Shown here: positions 1 to 9,975 of the stretch, in pieces | How the letters are laid out: each line of letters begins with the position of its first letter | Numbering within the stretch: position 1 is the first letter of the stretch | DNA from: Leptolyngbya sp. CCY15150 | Lineage (GTDB): Bacteria > Cyanobacteriota > Cyanobacteriia > RECH01 | Direction: 5' to 3' | DNA: 35,275 nucleotides | Assembly (NCBI RefSeq): GCF_016888135.1 | Contig: NZ_JACSWB010000214.1 | Location: 1-35,275 of the forward strand | Program-made: the position numbers and the translations under genes | The notes under the pieces: model-generated | The model's database searches: none | Told to the model about the DNA's origin: nothing | Seen by the model: only the letters and a program-made list of their open reading frames with translations

Positions 1-240
1 ACGCTCATACTGACCCAGACTGTTGTACGCAATCCCCAGATTGCCTAAAGTATTGCCTTCTCCCTGGCGATCGCCAATCTCCCGCGCGATCGTCAGGGAG
101 TGCTGATGGAATTCGATCGCACGCTCATACTGACCCAGACTGGTGTACGCATTTCCCAGACCGCATAAAGCACGGCCTTCTCCCGCGCGATCGCCAATTT
201 CTTGTGCAAGATCAAGAGTTTGCTGAAGATATTCAATCGA
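1..240 (-). repeat. 120-nt tandem repeat encoding TPR units
   Basis: Two 120-nt units (1-120 and 121-240) lie head to tail inside the TIR-NB-ARC-TPR gene. They begin with the same 22 bases and share many further blocks, including HIP1-like sites. 241-360 is a more diverged third unit. Each unit encodes one 40-residue TPR. The array continues beyond position 1. Confidence 0.8.
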
Positions 241-2367
241 TTCAGCATATTGTCCTAGTCCTTGAAATACAATACCCAAGTTGTTGAGAGCCTTCCACTG
301 TCCTTGTTTATCATCAATTTCTTTAGCCAGATTTAAGCTTTGCTGGTAGTGAGAAGTTGCTTGGGAGTACTGACTTAAAAAGTAATAGGCATTTCCAACC
401 CATTTCTGACAAGCCACTTCATCTAAAGGCTCTAGATGATCTATCAAGCGATGATGATAGATGAGCATTTCCTGATACTTGCCCCAGCTTTGAAGCTGGA
501 GTCCGATTTGCTGGTCTAACAAGATAGCTTTTGCAGCGTCCCAGTCTCTGACTTCGCAGTAGTGAACAAAAGCCTCTAGATAACCGCGCACGGTTTCCAG
601 GTTGGGTGCATCGGGGGCGGGTTTGTAGTCGTTCAGCCAGAGGTGGACAGCTTGGCGTTCGGCAGCTTCCCAGATTGGGGTGTCGGTTTTGAGCAGGGCA
701 TAGGCAATAGACCGGATCAGGTGGTGTTGGCGAATCAACAGTAGATTGTTAGGGCTGGAGACATATTCCACCAAGTGGCGATCTTGGAGGGTGTCAAAGG
801 CCGCTTGCGGGTCGCCATTGGGGAGCATGGCGTACCAGAACTTTTCAGGCACAGGGCGGCGGAAGACGGCGCTGGCGCAGAGCATTTGGCGGGCGGGTTC
901 GGGGAGGCGTTGGATCGATTGCTCTACCCGTTGACGAACGCGGCGGCGGAAGAGGCGGCTGCGGTCGAGCTTGTGAGCTGTCACGGCAGGGGCGGCGGTA
1001 AATTCTGCTTCGTAGTGCTGCCAATAGCGGGCGATGTTGCCCGAAAAAGGCGGCTGGCGGATTTCTTCGATGATCACCTGCAACACCAGGGGATGGCCAT
1101 CGTAGAAGGCCCCAATGCGTTGGAGGATGCCCCAGTCGGCATCGGTGGGGGTTAGCCCCAGGTTTTGGAACAGGGTGCGCTGTTCATCGGTGTTTAAGCC
1201 CTGGAGCGGTTCGCAGTGCCAAAACTGGGGGTAGCGCGAAGCTACGGTATCCAGGTCGCCGGGGATGTCTTGGCTGGTGAGCAACAGTTGGCTGGGGCAG
1301 TCGGTACCCGCCAGAAATTTTTGCAGCAGATCCAGCCAGAGGGGATCGCAAAACTCACTCCAGCCCTCCTGTTCATTGCCCCGCAGCAACCGCTCCAACG
1401 AGTCGATTTGCAAGCGGCAGGGGTGGCTCTGTAGCCGAGCGAGAATGTGCTCCACTAGGTTGGCTGGGTCTTGCTGATCCGCCAAGGTTGGTTCCTCGCC
1501 CAGTTCCCGCAAAAGCGCCGCGCCGCTGCTGGCAACGTCGGGGGTGAGGCTGAGATTATCTAAGCTGAAGCGGCAGTAGGGCAAGCTTTCATGCTGCTGC
1601 CCCATCTCCTGCTGCCTGAGCGAAGCCGAAGGCAGCAAGCTCCCCATCAGGGTCGCAACCACCCGTTCTCCCAAGGCCGTTTTGCCGATGCCCGTCATCC
1701 CTACCAGAGCAACGATGCGGCAATGGCCTTGAAAGCGGGCGGTGAGGTTGGCAGTTTCGGCGTCGCGGCCTGCAAAGGTCGCCGGGTTATAGGTGGAAAA
1801 GGGTGATGAGGCGCGCGGGGCTGGCAGGGCAGAAGCCGTAGGGTTTCCACTAGCGCTGGGATCTGGGACAACGGGAGATGCTTCAACCGTTGTCCCCAAG
1901 GGCTTTTTTGCTTGGAGCGACTCCACCGCTTTACGAATGCTCTGCACCACATTCAAAAAGGCTTCGTCTTGGTCATCCCACTTCGTAATGGGTTTGGCAT
2001 CCTTAGGCACCACTTGCAGCTTGCTGAAGGGGGTGCCCTGCCAGTCGCAGGGTTTGACGATGATGGGGATGACGCGGGCGGTGCCTTCGTTGTGGCGCTC
2101 TACGGCGCGCTGCATTTCTAGGTCATAGCAATAATCTGACGCCAAAAACCGGGGTGTAATCAGAAGCAAGATAAGTTCTGCGGCTTCAAGCTGTTGCTTG
2201 ATTTCTGAGTCCCATTCTGCTCCCGCTTCAATATCTCGGTCTTGCCATGCAGAGATTTTGCCCTGGCGTTTTAAGGTTGCCAGGTGTATGACCAGTTCAT
2301 CTTTGAAGTCCTCATCCCGGTGAGAGTAGGAGATGAATGCACTTAAGGGGGTAACCGCATTAGGCAT
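1..2367 (-). CDS. TIR-NB-ARC-TPR protein (NLR-like STAND protein), 3' end outside window
   Basis: The minus-strand frame is open from an ATG at 2367-2365 to the window edge (789 codons, no stop). An in-frame TAA lies just upstream, so this ATG is the only plausible start. Residues about 8-150 form a TIR domain: it opens with AFISYSHRDED and has the SDYCYDLEM segment, in which E84 is the candidate NADase glutamate. An NB-ARC/STAND NTPase follows, with Walker A GMTGIGKT at 223-230, and then a helical region. From about residue 640 there are 40-residue TPR-type repeats with NLG..Y..LGQYE cores that continue off the window. In known TIR-STAND proteins the repeats sense a ligand, the NTPase oligomerises, and TIR cleaves NAD or makes a nucleotide signal. 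A defence role is inferred from this architecture. The repeat number and true C-terminus cannot be seen. Confidence 0.88.
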   Translation of the reverse strand, partial: MPNAVTPLSAFISYSHRDEDFKDELVIHLATLKRQGKISAWQDRDIEAGAEWDSEIKQQLEAAELILLLITPRFLASDYCYDLEMQRAVERHNEGTARVIPIIVKPCDWQGTPFSKLQVVPKDAKPITKWDDQDEAFLNVVQSIRKAVESLQAKKPLGTTVEASPVVPDPSASGNPTASALPAPRASSPFSTYNPATFAGRDAETANLTARFQGHCRIVALVGMTGIGKTALGERVVATLMGSLLPSASLRQQEMGQQHESLPYCRFSLDNLSLTPDVASSGAALLRELGEEPTLADQQDPANLVEHILARLQSHPCRLQIDSLERLLRGNEQEGWSEFCDPLWLDLLQKFLAGTDCPSQLLLTSQDIPGDLDTVASRYPQFWHCEPLQGLNTDEQRTLFQNLGLTPTDADWGILQRIGAFYDGHPLVLQVIIEEIRQPPFSGNIARYWQHYEAEFTAAPAVTAHKLDRSRLFRRRVRQRVEQSIQRLPEPARQMLCASAVFRRPVPEKFWYAMLPNGDPQAAFDTLQDRHLVEYVSSPNNLLLIRQHHLIRSIAYALLKTDTPIWEAAERQAVHLWLNDYKPAPDAPNLETVRGYLEAFVHYCEVRDWDAAKAILLDQQIGLQLQSWGKYQEMLIYHHRLIDHLEPLDEVACQKWVGNAYYFLSQYSQATSHYQQSLNLAKEIDDKQGQWKALNNLGIVFQGLGQYAESIEYLQQTLDLAQEIGDRAGEGRALCGLGNAYTSLGQYERAIEFHQHSLTIAREIGDRQGEGNTLGNLGIAYNSLGQYER
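1610..1637. repeat. Palindromic element inside the NB-ARC coding region
   Basis: TGCTGCCT at 1610-1617 and AGGCAGCA at 1630-1637 are perfect inverted arms around a 12-nt loop. The core CCTGAGCGAAGCCGAAGG resembles a short palindromic repeat that I recall as dispersed in many cyanobacterial genomes. It is read through in frame as part of a Ser/Leu/Arg/Gln-rich stretch at about residues 244-253, just after the P-loop. Confidence 0.5.
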
Positions 2368-2494
2368 GATGAGCTTAATTTACGCAAGTGTCCCTATTTT
2401 GGCTCATTTTCCCACTCTACGGTAATGTCTCAAGGGACAGTGCCTGTTTTTGCACGGCAGTGCCTAAGAAGCACCATCCCTCACGTTTGAGCCT

Positions 2495-2520
2495 GCCGAA
2501 TGTTCATGTAGACGTTCGGC
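2495..2520. terminator. Hairpin between gltB and the TIR gene
   Basis: GCCGAATG at 2495-2502 pairs with CGTTCGGC at 2513-2520: eight pairs including one T-G wobble, with a 10-nt loop. It lies 13 nt past the gltB stop. No T-tract follows on the minus strand, so it may be an mRNA 3'-end structure rather than an intrinsic terminator. The rest of 2368-2532 holds nothing else I can support. Confidence 0.35.
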
Positions 2521-2532
2521 GATCGCTCCCAA

Positions 2533-5500
2533 CTACTGCACTGAGGTGAGTTCCTTCACGTCCGAGATGTTGGGATTGGTTTCTGGGCTATCGGCTTCCG
2601 AGGGCGGTACGACTTGCCAGAACTGAGGTAAGTAATGCTCCCAGTTGCTGAGGATCTTGGCAGCGCGATCGCTCCCTGTGTGATCAGCATAGGTTTGAAT
2701 CATCGACTTCAGTTGCTGCGCACCGGCGGCGGTGACCACCCGCTGCAGTTTGACGATCTCTGGGTTCACCTTCACGGGTACCGAGCCATCTTCATCGAGA
2801 ATGTAGGCTAAACCGCCGGTCATCCCAGCGCCGATGTTGCGCCCGATCGCGCCTAGAACCACAATCACACCGCCGGTCATATATTCGCAGCAGTGGTCAC
2901 CTGCGCCTTCAATGACCGCTTGTCCCTTGGAGTTACGCACGGCAAACCGTTCCCCTGCCTGCCCGTAGGCATAGAGGGTGCCGCCGGTTGCGCCATAGAG
3001 GCAGGTATTGCCGACGATCACGTTTTCAGATGGGTTGTAGGTGATGGCTGCCGATGGTTTAACGACAATTTCGCCACCATGCATGCCCTTACCGACATAG
3101 TCATTGGCTTCGCCCGTGAGTACGAGGGTCATCCCCGGCAGGTTGAAGGCTCCAAAGCTTTGCCCAGCACTGCCCTGGAAATTCAAGGTGATCTGTCCTT
3201 CAAACCCAGTATCGCCATAGCGCTTGGCGATCGCCCCGGCTAGGCGAGTGCCCACGGTGCGGTCTGTGTTGACCACTGGAGATTGATAGGTCGCGGTAGA
3301 CTGGTGGGCGATCGCGGCTTGGATTGCGGCGTCCGCCAGCAGTTGATCGTCTAACACGGGGCCATTACTATGAACATCTTCATGCTTCAGCCACTGCCGA
3401 TCTTCGCGGGTGTCAGGTAGATGGATCAGGCAGTCGAGGTTGAGGGCCTGGGTTTTGGTGGGCAGAGCGCCCGCCCGAGGCGTGAGCAGATCGGCCCGTC
3501 CGATGATCTCGGAGAGAGAGCGGTAGCCGAGGCGCGCTAGGAGCGATCGCACTTCTTCGGCCACAAAGTAGAAGAAATTGACCACATGCTCCGGTGTACC
3601 GGTGAACCGCTTGCGCAGCTTTTCTTGCTGGGTGGCGACGCCGACGGGGCAGTTGTTGGTGTGGCAGATGCGGGCCATGATGCAGCCTTCAGCAATCATC
3701 GAGACGGCCCCAAAGCCATATTCTTCAGCGCCCATCAGCGCCGCCATCAGCACATCCCAGCCGGTTTTCATCCCGCCATCGGCCCGCAGCAGGACGCGAT
3801 CGCGCAGTTGATTCTCCATCAACACGCGATGCACCTCTGTGACCCCCAGTTCCCAAGGCACTCCGGCATGTTTGATGGAACTCAAGGGCGAAGCACCGGT
3901 ACCGCCGTCATGCCCAGAGATTTGGATGACATCGGCATTGGCTTTGGCTACCCCAGCGGCGACGGTACCAATACCGACTTCCGCCACGAGTTTCACGGAG
4001 ACCTTCGCGTTCGGATTAATTTGATGGAGGTCAAAAATCAACTGTTCCAGGTCTTCAATGGAATAAATGTCGTGGTGGGGCGGTGGGGAAATCAAGGGTA
4101 CTCCAGCCTTGGAGCGCCGCAGCATGGCAATGTAAGGACTGACCTTTTTGCCAGGAAGCTGACCGCCTTCGCCGGGTTTAGCGCCTTGAGAGACTTTGAT
4201 TTCCAGTTGCTGAGCCGTGGCCAGATATTCCGGCGTCACCCCAAAGCGTCCAGAGGCAATCTGCTTGACGGCGGAGCTGGCCGTATCGCCATTGCGTAGG
4301 CCTTGAAGGTGGGGGAAGTGGCTGGAATGCCCGGTTTCATCCACGTCGTCAATGGTGCGATAGCGGGCCGGATCTTCTCCGCCTTCACCCGAATTGGACT
4401 TGCCGCCCAATCGGTTCATGGCGATCGCCAAGGTTTCATGGGCTTCACGGGACAAGGCACCCAAGGACATCGCCCCGGTGCAGAAGCGCTGCACAATGGT
4501 TTCTACGGAATCAACCTCATCGATGGAAATAGAAGGGCGATCGCTCTTCACGTCCAGCAGATCCCGTAGAGCCGTCAACGGCCGCTCTTCCAGATACTGT
4601 TGATAGACCTGGTAATGGTCATAGCTCTTTTCTCCCACTGCCTTATGCAGCGCCTTGGCCATTTCCGGACTATTCATGTGGTATTCACCACCGGGCTTGT
4701 AGTTAAAGAAGCCCATATTTTCCAGCTTTTTCTGGCTCAGCTCTGGGAACGCCCGCTGATGGAATGATGCAATCTCCTGGGCCAGGTCAGCCACGGTCAG
4801 ACCACCCAATCGCGACGCCGTACCCCGGAAGGCCAGATCCAGCAGCTCGCTGCCAATGCCAATGGCTTCAAAAATCTGCGCGCCGTGGTAGCTGGTCAAC
4901 AGCGAGATGCCCATCTTAGAGAGAATCTTCAGCAGTCCAGCTTCCAGCGCCTTGCGGTAATTGGCCTGAGCTTGGCCCATATCAATGGCGTCCAAGCGTC
5001 CCCGGGCCATCATGTTCTGGGTCTTGGAACTTGCCCACCATTGGCGAACGGTTTCCCAGGCCAGGTAAGGACAGACGGCGCTGGCTCCATAGCCCACCAA
5101 GCAGGCAAAGTGATGGGTGCTCCAGCATTGAGCTGTATCGACCACCAGGGATGCTTTCATGCGCAGCCCTTCGCGGATCAGATGGTGGTGGACTGCGCCG
5201 ACGGCGAGCATGGGCGGAATATAGCTGCAGTCTTCACTCAGGGAGCCCGGTTGTCCATCTCCAGAGAGGCGATCGCTCAAAATCAAAATCTCACAGCCGG
5301 CCTTCACCGCATCATCGGCTTGCTGACAGAGGGCTTCAACGGCCTGGGCCAAACCTTGGGGGCCGGTCAAGGTGTAGAGGGTAGAAAGATTGGCTGTTTT
5401 GAAGCCAGAGGTGCGCACTTGCTCCAGCTCAGTCTCGTTGAGCACCGGTGATTCCAGCTTCAGCAGGCGAGCATAGTCGGGCTTCGCTTCTAGAAGATTG

Positions 5501-7275
5501 CCCCGCGCCCCTAGTTGAATCGTCAGGGACATCACCAAACTTTCCCGCAGGGGATCGATGGCGGGGTTGGTAACCTGGGCAAACCGCTGCTTAAAGTAGT
5601 CGTAGAGCAGGCGTGGCTTGGTGGACAGCACCGCCAGGGGCACGTCATCGCCCATGCAGAAAGTAGGCTCCTTGGCTTGGGACGCCATGGCTTCCACGAT
5701 CATTTCCACGTCTTCGCTGGAGTAGCCAAAGGCCATCTGCTGGCGCAGCAAATCGCCATCCTCAAGCTGCAGACTATCTACGAAGGGTTGGGGTGTCAGA
5801 TCGACTCGATTCTCCTTGAGCCATTGTCCGTAGGGCTGGCTTTGGGCCACCCGTTGCTTAATATCCCAGTTTTTGAGGATTTCATGGTTCTGCAAATCGA
5901 CAGCGATCGCTTGCCCTGGGCCCAAACGTCCCTTTTCCACGATGTCCGCCTCTGGCAGATCCACCACGCCAGCTTCGGAAGACACCACAATATAGCCGTC
6001 GCGGGTGATGCTGTAGCGAGCCGGACGGAGACCGTTGCGATCCAGCGACGCACCCACCAGCTTGCCGTCGCTGAAGACAATCAAGGCTGGGCCATCCCAA
6101 GGTTCTTGGATGCCGCTGTAGTATTCGTAGTAGTCCACAATTTCGGGATGGTCGGCCAGGGCCGGCTGATCCTTATAGGCTTCCGGCACTAGGATCATCA
6201 CCGACTGCAGCGGCGTCCGTCCCGATCGCACCAGCAGCTCCATGACGTTATCCAAGGTGGCCGAGTCGCTGTTGTCGGCATTCACCACTGGCTTTAGGGC
6301 TTCTAGGCGATCGCCCCAAGCGGGATGGTGCAGGTCTGCTTCCCGGGCCATCATCCAGTTGATGTTGCCCAAGACCGTGTTGATTTCGCCGTTGTGCCCC
6401 AGCAGACGCATGGGGTGAGCTAGGGGCCACTTGGGCATGGTGTTGGTGCTAAAGCGCCGGTGGTAGATGGCAAAGGCGCTTTCATAGTCGGCATCCTGCA
6501 GGTCTAGGTAGAACTCGCCCAGCACCGCCGATCGCACCATGCCTTTGTAGACGATGGTGCGGGACGACAGGGAGCAGATGTAGAACTCACCTAGGGCACT
6601 GGCTAAGCTGGCATCTGTCGCTGGCGTGACCAAGGCAGCGATCGCCCGTTCGATCTGTTTGCGAACCAGGTAGAGCTGCCGCTCCAGTTCATCCCCCTGG
6701 GTGTCTGACGACTGCACGAGGAACTGTTCTACATGGGGACGGTTGGCTAAGGCTTGGGCTCCCAGCACCTCCGGCTTCACTGGCACCAAGCGCCAGTCCA
6801 AGAAGGTCAGCCCTGCATCGGCGACCACCTGCTCAATCACCGGCCGAGCCAGATCAATGGCCGCGGGCAGCCGTGGGAAAAAGGTCATGCCTACGCCCAC
6901 GCTGGCCAGATCGGCGGGACAGCTTAGGTCTGCGGTTTGCATCCAGCGCTGCAGCATCTTCCAAGGAAGGGCCGTCATCAGCCCAGCGCCATCGCCCGAG
7001 TCGCGATCGGCACTACAGCCACCCCGGTGTTCCATACAGGTCAATGCGCCCAGGGTCGTGGTGATCAGCCCATGGCTGGCTCGCCCCTGTTGATCGGCAA
7101 CAAAACCCACCCCGCAGGCGTCTCGTTCCTCCACGAGCCACCGCTGCCCGGCATAGCCAGGGTCGGGGGATAGATGCTGCTGACCGAATTGAACTCCACC
7201 TGTATTTCCCATGATCGATTGATCCATCTTGCTCGTTGATGATTGAACGTGTGGCTGATGCTTAGCGCAAAACAT
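2533..7275 (-). CDS. gltB: Glutamate synthase large subunit, ferredoxin-dependent type (Fd-GOGAT; also called GlsF/GltS)
   Basis: This 1580-residue protein has the full GOGAT architecture. Near the N-terminus ERDACGVGF places the class-II glutaminase nucleophile at Cys54, exposed after removal of a propeptide. A central domain follows, then the FMN/synthase barrel, the 3Fe-4S cysteines in [12 protein letters not shown] (about residue 1200), and the C-terminal beta-helix GXGXG-type domain. The synthase domain contains a [20 protein letters not shown] insertion (about residue 975). This insertion is typical of ferredoxin-dependent enzymes and absent from NADPH GltB. No small subunit gene adjoins it, which also fits Fd-GOGAT. 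It makes two glutamates from 2-oxoglutarate and glutamine with reduced ferredoxin. The start at 7275 has no clear Shine-Dalgarno sequence. The downstream ATGs at residues 17 and 22 are possible alternatives. Confidence 0.97.
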   Translation of the reverse strand: MFCAKHQPHVQSSTSKMDQSIMGNTGGVQFGQQHLSPDPGYAGQRWLVEERDACGVGFVADQQGRASHGLITTTLGALTCMEHRGGCSADRDSGDGAGLMTALPWKMLQRWMQTADLSCPADLASVGVGMTFFPRLPAAIDLARPVIEQVVADAGLTFLDWRLVPVKPEVLGAQALANRPHVEQFLVQSSDTQGDELERQLYLVRKQIERAIAALVTPATDASLASALGEFYICSLSSRTIVYKGMVRSAVLGEFYLDLQDADYESAFAIYHRRFSTNTMPKWPLAHPMRLLGHNGEINTVLGNINWMMAREADLHHPAWGDRLEALKPVVNADNSDSATLDNVMELLVRSGRTPLQSVMILVPEAYKDQPALADHPEIVDYYEYYSGIQEPWDGPALIVFSDGKLVGASLDRNGLRPARYSITRDGYIVVSSEAGVVDLPEADIVEKGRLGPGQAIAVDLQNHEILKNWDIKQRVAQSQPYGQWLKENRVDLTPQPFVDSLQLEDGDLLRQQMAFGYSSEDVEMIVEAMASQAKEPTFCMGDDVPLAVLSTKPRLLYDYFKQRFAQVTNPAIDPLRESLVMSLTIQLGARGNLLEAKPDYARLLKLESPVLNETELEQVRTSGFKTANLSTLYTLTGPQGLAQAVEALCQQADDAVKAGCEILILSDRLSGDGQPGSLSEDCSYIPPMLAVGAVHHHLIREGLRMKASLVVDTAQCWSTHHFACLVGYGASAVCPYLAWETVRQWWASSKTQNMMARGRLDAIDMGQAQANYRKALEAGLLKILSKMGISLLTSYHGAQIFEAIGIGSELLDLAFRGTASRLGGLTVADLAQEIASFHQRAFPELSQKKLENMGFFNYKPGGEYHMNSPEMAKALHKAVGEKSYDHYQVYQQYLEERPLTALRDLLDVKSDRPSISIDEVDSVETIVQRFCTGAMSLGALSREAHETLAIAMNRLGGKSNSGEGGEDPARYRTIDDVDETGHSSHFPHLQGLRNGDTASSAVKQIASGRFGVTPEYLATAQQLEIKVSQGAKPGEGGQLPGKKVSPYIAMLRRSKAGVPLISPPPHHDIYSIEDLEQLIFDLHQINPNAKVSVKLVAEVGIGTVAAGVAKANADVIQISGHDGGTGASPLSSIKHAGVPWELGVTEVHRVLMENQLRDRVLLRADGGMKTGWDVLMAALMGAEEYGFGAVSMIAEGCIMARICHTNNCPVGVATQQEKLRKRFTGTPEHVVNFFYFVAEEVRSLLARLGYRSLSEIIGRADLLTPRAGALPTKTQALNLDCLIHLPDTREDRQWLKHEDVHSNGPVLDDQLLADAAIQAAIAHQSTATYQSPVVNTDRTVGTRLAGAIAKRYGDTGFEGQITLNFQGSAGQSFGAFNLPGMTLVLTGEANDYVGKGMHGGEIVVKPSAAITYNPSENVIVGNTCLYGATGGTLYAYGQAGERFAVRNSKGQAVIEGAGDHCCEYMTGGVIVVLGAIGRNIGAGMTGGLAYILDEDGSVPVKVNPEIVKLQRVVTAAGAQQLKSMIQTYADHTGSDRAAKILSNWEHYLPQFWQVVPPSEADSPETNPNISDVKELTSVQ

Positions 7276-8037
7276 TAAGAATAGTGATCTAAACGGAGGA
7301 AAATGCGACGCCTATCGTCATGATGGTAGACGGCATCCGTAGCGGGGGATTCAACGGACGGTTCCGTCGTAGTAGGGCATTGCATCGTCCTAGTGGCAGC
7401 ATAGGCTTAAGGTGTTTGCCATGGAATGACGGAGGAGCGATCGCCACCCTACCCATATCGTGAGTAGGACGGGGCGAACACCAACGTCTGTATGACGTGA
7501 CCTGCGCGACGCCTGGTTCGGACTAAAACACAGGCTAGTTCGTCACTAGACCTCTGCCACGACCGATTCATATGTATCAAGGACGGCTTAAAAATAGTAA
7601 GGTATGTGGGTCGTCAGGGCAAGCCTCCGCCGGCTGAATCTTTGCGTCAGCAGGCATCGCTGGTTATGTCATGCCGGTCATCCAACCGCCGCCATCGAAC
7701 AGGTTTCTCCAAGGCTGCGGAACTTAGACGAGGTCGAATGAATCCATTAATCAAGCAGAGCATAACCCTCCCTGCGATCTATTGATTTAACCGCCTCTGT
7801 GTTTACTATTATGACGTCAAACTGGGCATCCTTCCGAAAAAGGGAGCCTTGGTACGTCAGTATTTGATGATGTTGATAGCCAGTCGATAGCCAAGGTAGG
7901 GTGAGCCAAAATTCGCGAAGTTGACGGATATATCACGACAACGGTTGATGAATGATGGTGTACATCAGGGGAAGCGATCGCCCCTGGTTCGCCCCTCGAT
8001 GATCTCTTCATGATCCATAAACTCCCAGACTACTCCG
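7276..8037. other. Gene-free divergent intergenic region (about 760 bp)
   Basis: This lies between the 5' ends of gltB (-) and the glycosidase-like gene (+). I see no convincing coding frame, tRNA or known riboswitch. A sigma70-like promoter for gltB is listed separately. GACGGTTCCGTC at 7358-7369 is a short palindrome. No GTA-N8-TAC NtcA site was found by eye. Confidence 0.6.
7594..7622 (-). promoter_or_regulatory. Candidate sigma70-type promoter for gltB
   Basis: On the minus strand, TTGCCC (7622-7617), a 17-nt spacer and TACTAT (7599-7594) make a near-consensus -35/-10 pair. It lies about 320 nt upstream of the gltB ATG, which implies a leader of about 310 nt. No start-site data exist; this is by-eye recognition. 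Confidence 0.4.
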
Positions 8038-9975
8038 GTGGTCACGGTGAGCAGGCCTCGTCTCTCCATGTGTTCCAACTCCACTAGCATTCATGGGCAT
8101 GGTTGTATGCGTTTTCACTCCTCTTCTGTCTCTGCCTCTCTAAACCGCCTGCTAGACTCCCGGCTAGGGCGACATAGCTACGCATCGGTCTTGGCTGCCC
8201 TCCTCGGCACCTTTATCATGACAGGGGAAGTCGCCCGCCCCGTCTTCTCCCAGCAGGTTGCGGTCACCTCGACGCCCTCGTGGCTGCCGTCCTCGCCTCA
8301 GCAGTCTAGCCTGGCTCCGTTGGAACAGGAGGGAAACCGCATTTACCTAAATGGACGCACCTTTGTGGGGGGATGGAGCCAGCGGCAGCAGCGCATTGGC
8401 TTGACAGATGCGGCTCTTTTGGAGGTGCTGGGAGCAGAATTGCTTGATAGCGCTAATCCGTCGGTGCAGCCGGTGCAGTGGTATTCCGATCCCACGACCC
8501 AGCCCTTGAACTTGGCCACCTGGCTGACGCCTACCCAGCGATTTCTGGACATCACCGATCTGGTGAGTGAGCTGAATTGGCAACTGGCTCCTAACGGCAC
8601 CACGCTCATCATCACCACGCCCCAGTCTCAGGTCTCCGGCGTGCGCCACAGTCGGCAAAGCTGGGGCGATCGCATTGTGGTAGACCTGCAGCAGCCCGCC
8701 TCTTGGCAACTGCAGTCGGGGACGGGCGACCTGGTGCTCTCTGTGGATGCTGCTGCCGACTCTGCGGCTGTGCAGGCGATCGCCACCCAACTCCGCAGCG
8801 CCAATTCTCCCGTGTTGGGCATCACCACCCAGGGGAACCAAACAACGGTGCGTATTCGGGCCTCGTCCCAAACCCCAGATGTATGGACATTGCCCAACCC
8901 CGATCGCTTGGTGGTAGACCTCCGCTCCATCGCTGCCCCACCTCGCCGCATTGCCTGGGCTCCGGGCATGGAATGGCGAGAGGACACTGTGCAGTTGGGC
9001 AGCAACCAGTTTCCGGTCGTGTCCTTGGTGGTCGATCCCCGTCTGTCCGAAATTTCCCTGGGGCCCATTTGGGGTAACTCATCCCAGATGGTGGGCATTA
9101 CGCCCTTGGTGACGGCAACTCAGGAATGGGGGGCGATCGCTGCCATCAATGCTGGATTTTTCAACCGCAATAACTTCAACCCCCTGGGAGCCATTCGCCA
9201 AAACGGCCGCTGGCTCTCGGGGCCGATTCTCAACCGGGGGGCGATCGCCTGGGATGATAACGGTAATGTGATTATGGGTCGCCTGGCCCTGCCCCAAACG
9301 GCTACTTTGTCAACGGGCGATCGCCTGGCTGTGCTCCACCTCAACAGTGGCTATGTGCAGGCTGGCACCTCCCGCTACACACCCGACTGGGGCCCAACCT
9401 ACAGTCCGCTCATTGATAACGAGGTCATCGTGACCGTGCGCGGTGGGCAAGTTGTTCAGCAGCAGCCAGGGGGCAGCGCCGGCAGTAGCGCCTTCCCGAT
9501 TCCCAGCGACGGCTATCTACTGGTGGTGCGATCGGACAGCCGAGTCGCCGCTAGCCTATCTCCCGGCACGATGGTACAAGTTGATGCCGCCGCTAGCCCC
9601 GCCGCCTTTGATGCCTACCCGCACATTGTGGGTGCAGGGCCGCTGCTGCTGCAAAACCGGCAGGTGGTGCTGAATGCCCAAGCGGAAGGCTTTAGTACTG
9701 CTTTCATCCAAGAGCGGGCGGTGCGCAGCGCCATTGGGGTGTTGAGTGATGGCAAGCTGATCATGGCCACCATGCAAAACCGGGTTGGCGGCAGTGGGCC
9801 TAGCCTTACTGAAACCGCTCAGATTATGCAGGCTCTGGGAGCGATCGATGCCCTGAATCTTGATGGCGGTAGTTCCACGACGCTGCTGCTGGGCAATCAA
9901 GTGCTCAACCGTCCCCCGAGCACGGTGGCGCGGGTGCATAACGGTATCGGCGTGTTCCTCACCCCTGGCAACTAA
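8038..9975 (+). CDS. Secreted phosphodiester glycosidase (NAGPA) family protein
   Basis: The product is up to 645 residues from a GTG at 8038. The ATG at 8107 (MRFHSSS...) is an equally plausible start, because it leaves a normal signal peptide (hydrophobic SYASVLAALLGTFIM, likely cut near VFS-QQ). The mature N-terminal half has a copper-amine-oxidase-N/AMIN-like beta region (IYLNGRTF..., two DRIVVDLQ/DRLVVDLR strands). The C-terminal half (about 340-640) is NAGPA/DUF2233-like: INAGFFN, the NRGAIAWDD segment, HIVGAGPLL, RSAIGVLSDGKL and the signature ALNLDGGSSTTLL. Family members remove N-acetylglucosamine from phosphodiesters or act on exopolysaccharide and wall phosphoglycans. The substrate here is unknown. 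The location is probably periplasmic. Its stop overlaps that of the convergent gene by 4 nt. Confidence 0.85.
   Translation: MVTVSRPRLSMCSNSTSIHGHGCMRFHSSSVSASLNRLLDSRLGRHSYASVLAALLGTFIMTGEVARPVFSQQVAVTSTPSWLPSSPQQSSLAPLEQEGNRIYLNGRTFVGGWSQRQQRIGLTDAALLEVLGAELLDSANPSVQPVQWYSDPTTQPLNLATWLTPTQRFLDITDLVSELNWQLAPNGTTLIITTPQSQVSGVRHSRQSWGDRIVVDLQQPASWQLQSGTGDLVLSVDAAADSAAVQAIATQLRSANSPVLGITTQGNQTTVRIRASSQTPDVWTLPNPDRLVVDLRSIAAPPRRIAWAPGMEWREDTVQLGSNQFPVVSLVVDPRLSEISLGPIWGNSSQMVGITPLVTATQEWGAIAAINAGFFNRNNFNPLGAIRQNGRWLSGPILNRGAIAWDDNGNVIMGRLALPQTATLSTGDRLAVLHLNSGYVQAGTSRYTPDWGPTYSPLIDNEVIVTVRGGQVVQQQPGGSAGSSAFPIPSDGYLLVVRSDSRVAASLSPGTMVQVDAAASPAAFDAYPHIVGAGPLLLQNRQVVLNAQAEGFSTAFIQERAVRSAIGVLSDGKLIMATMQNRVGGSGPSLTETAQIMQALGAIDALNLDGGSSTTLLLGNQVLNRPPSTVARVHNGIGVFLTPGN

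Noticed and set aside
3586-4299. Long plus-strand open frames opposite gltB (also 5515-6192 and 4885-5451)
   Set aside because: They are mirror frames of the strongly supported glutamate synthase; composition is unlike a protein, and no family pattern or start signal is seen.
7440-7560. tRNA candidate near a GGTTCGGAC sequence
   Set aside because: The T-loop consensus GGTTCRANNCC is not met and no cloverleaf arms pair around it.
7276-7600. Glutamine (glnA-type) riboswitch in front of gltB
   Set aside because: GACGGAACCGTC and GTTCGCCC fragments recall it, but the required GACGGAAGTAGG-type 3' block and order are not present on the gltB strand.
7817-8011. Small minus-strand frame of 64 codons in the gltB upstream region
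   Set aside because: No ribosome binding site, no recognisable domain, atypical composition; probably chance.
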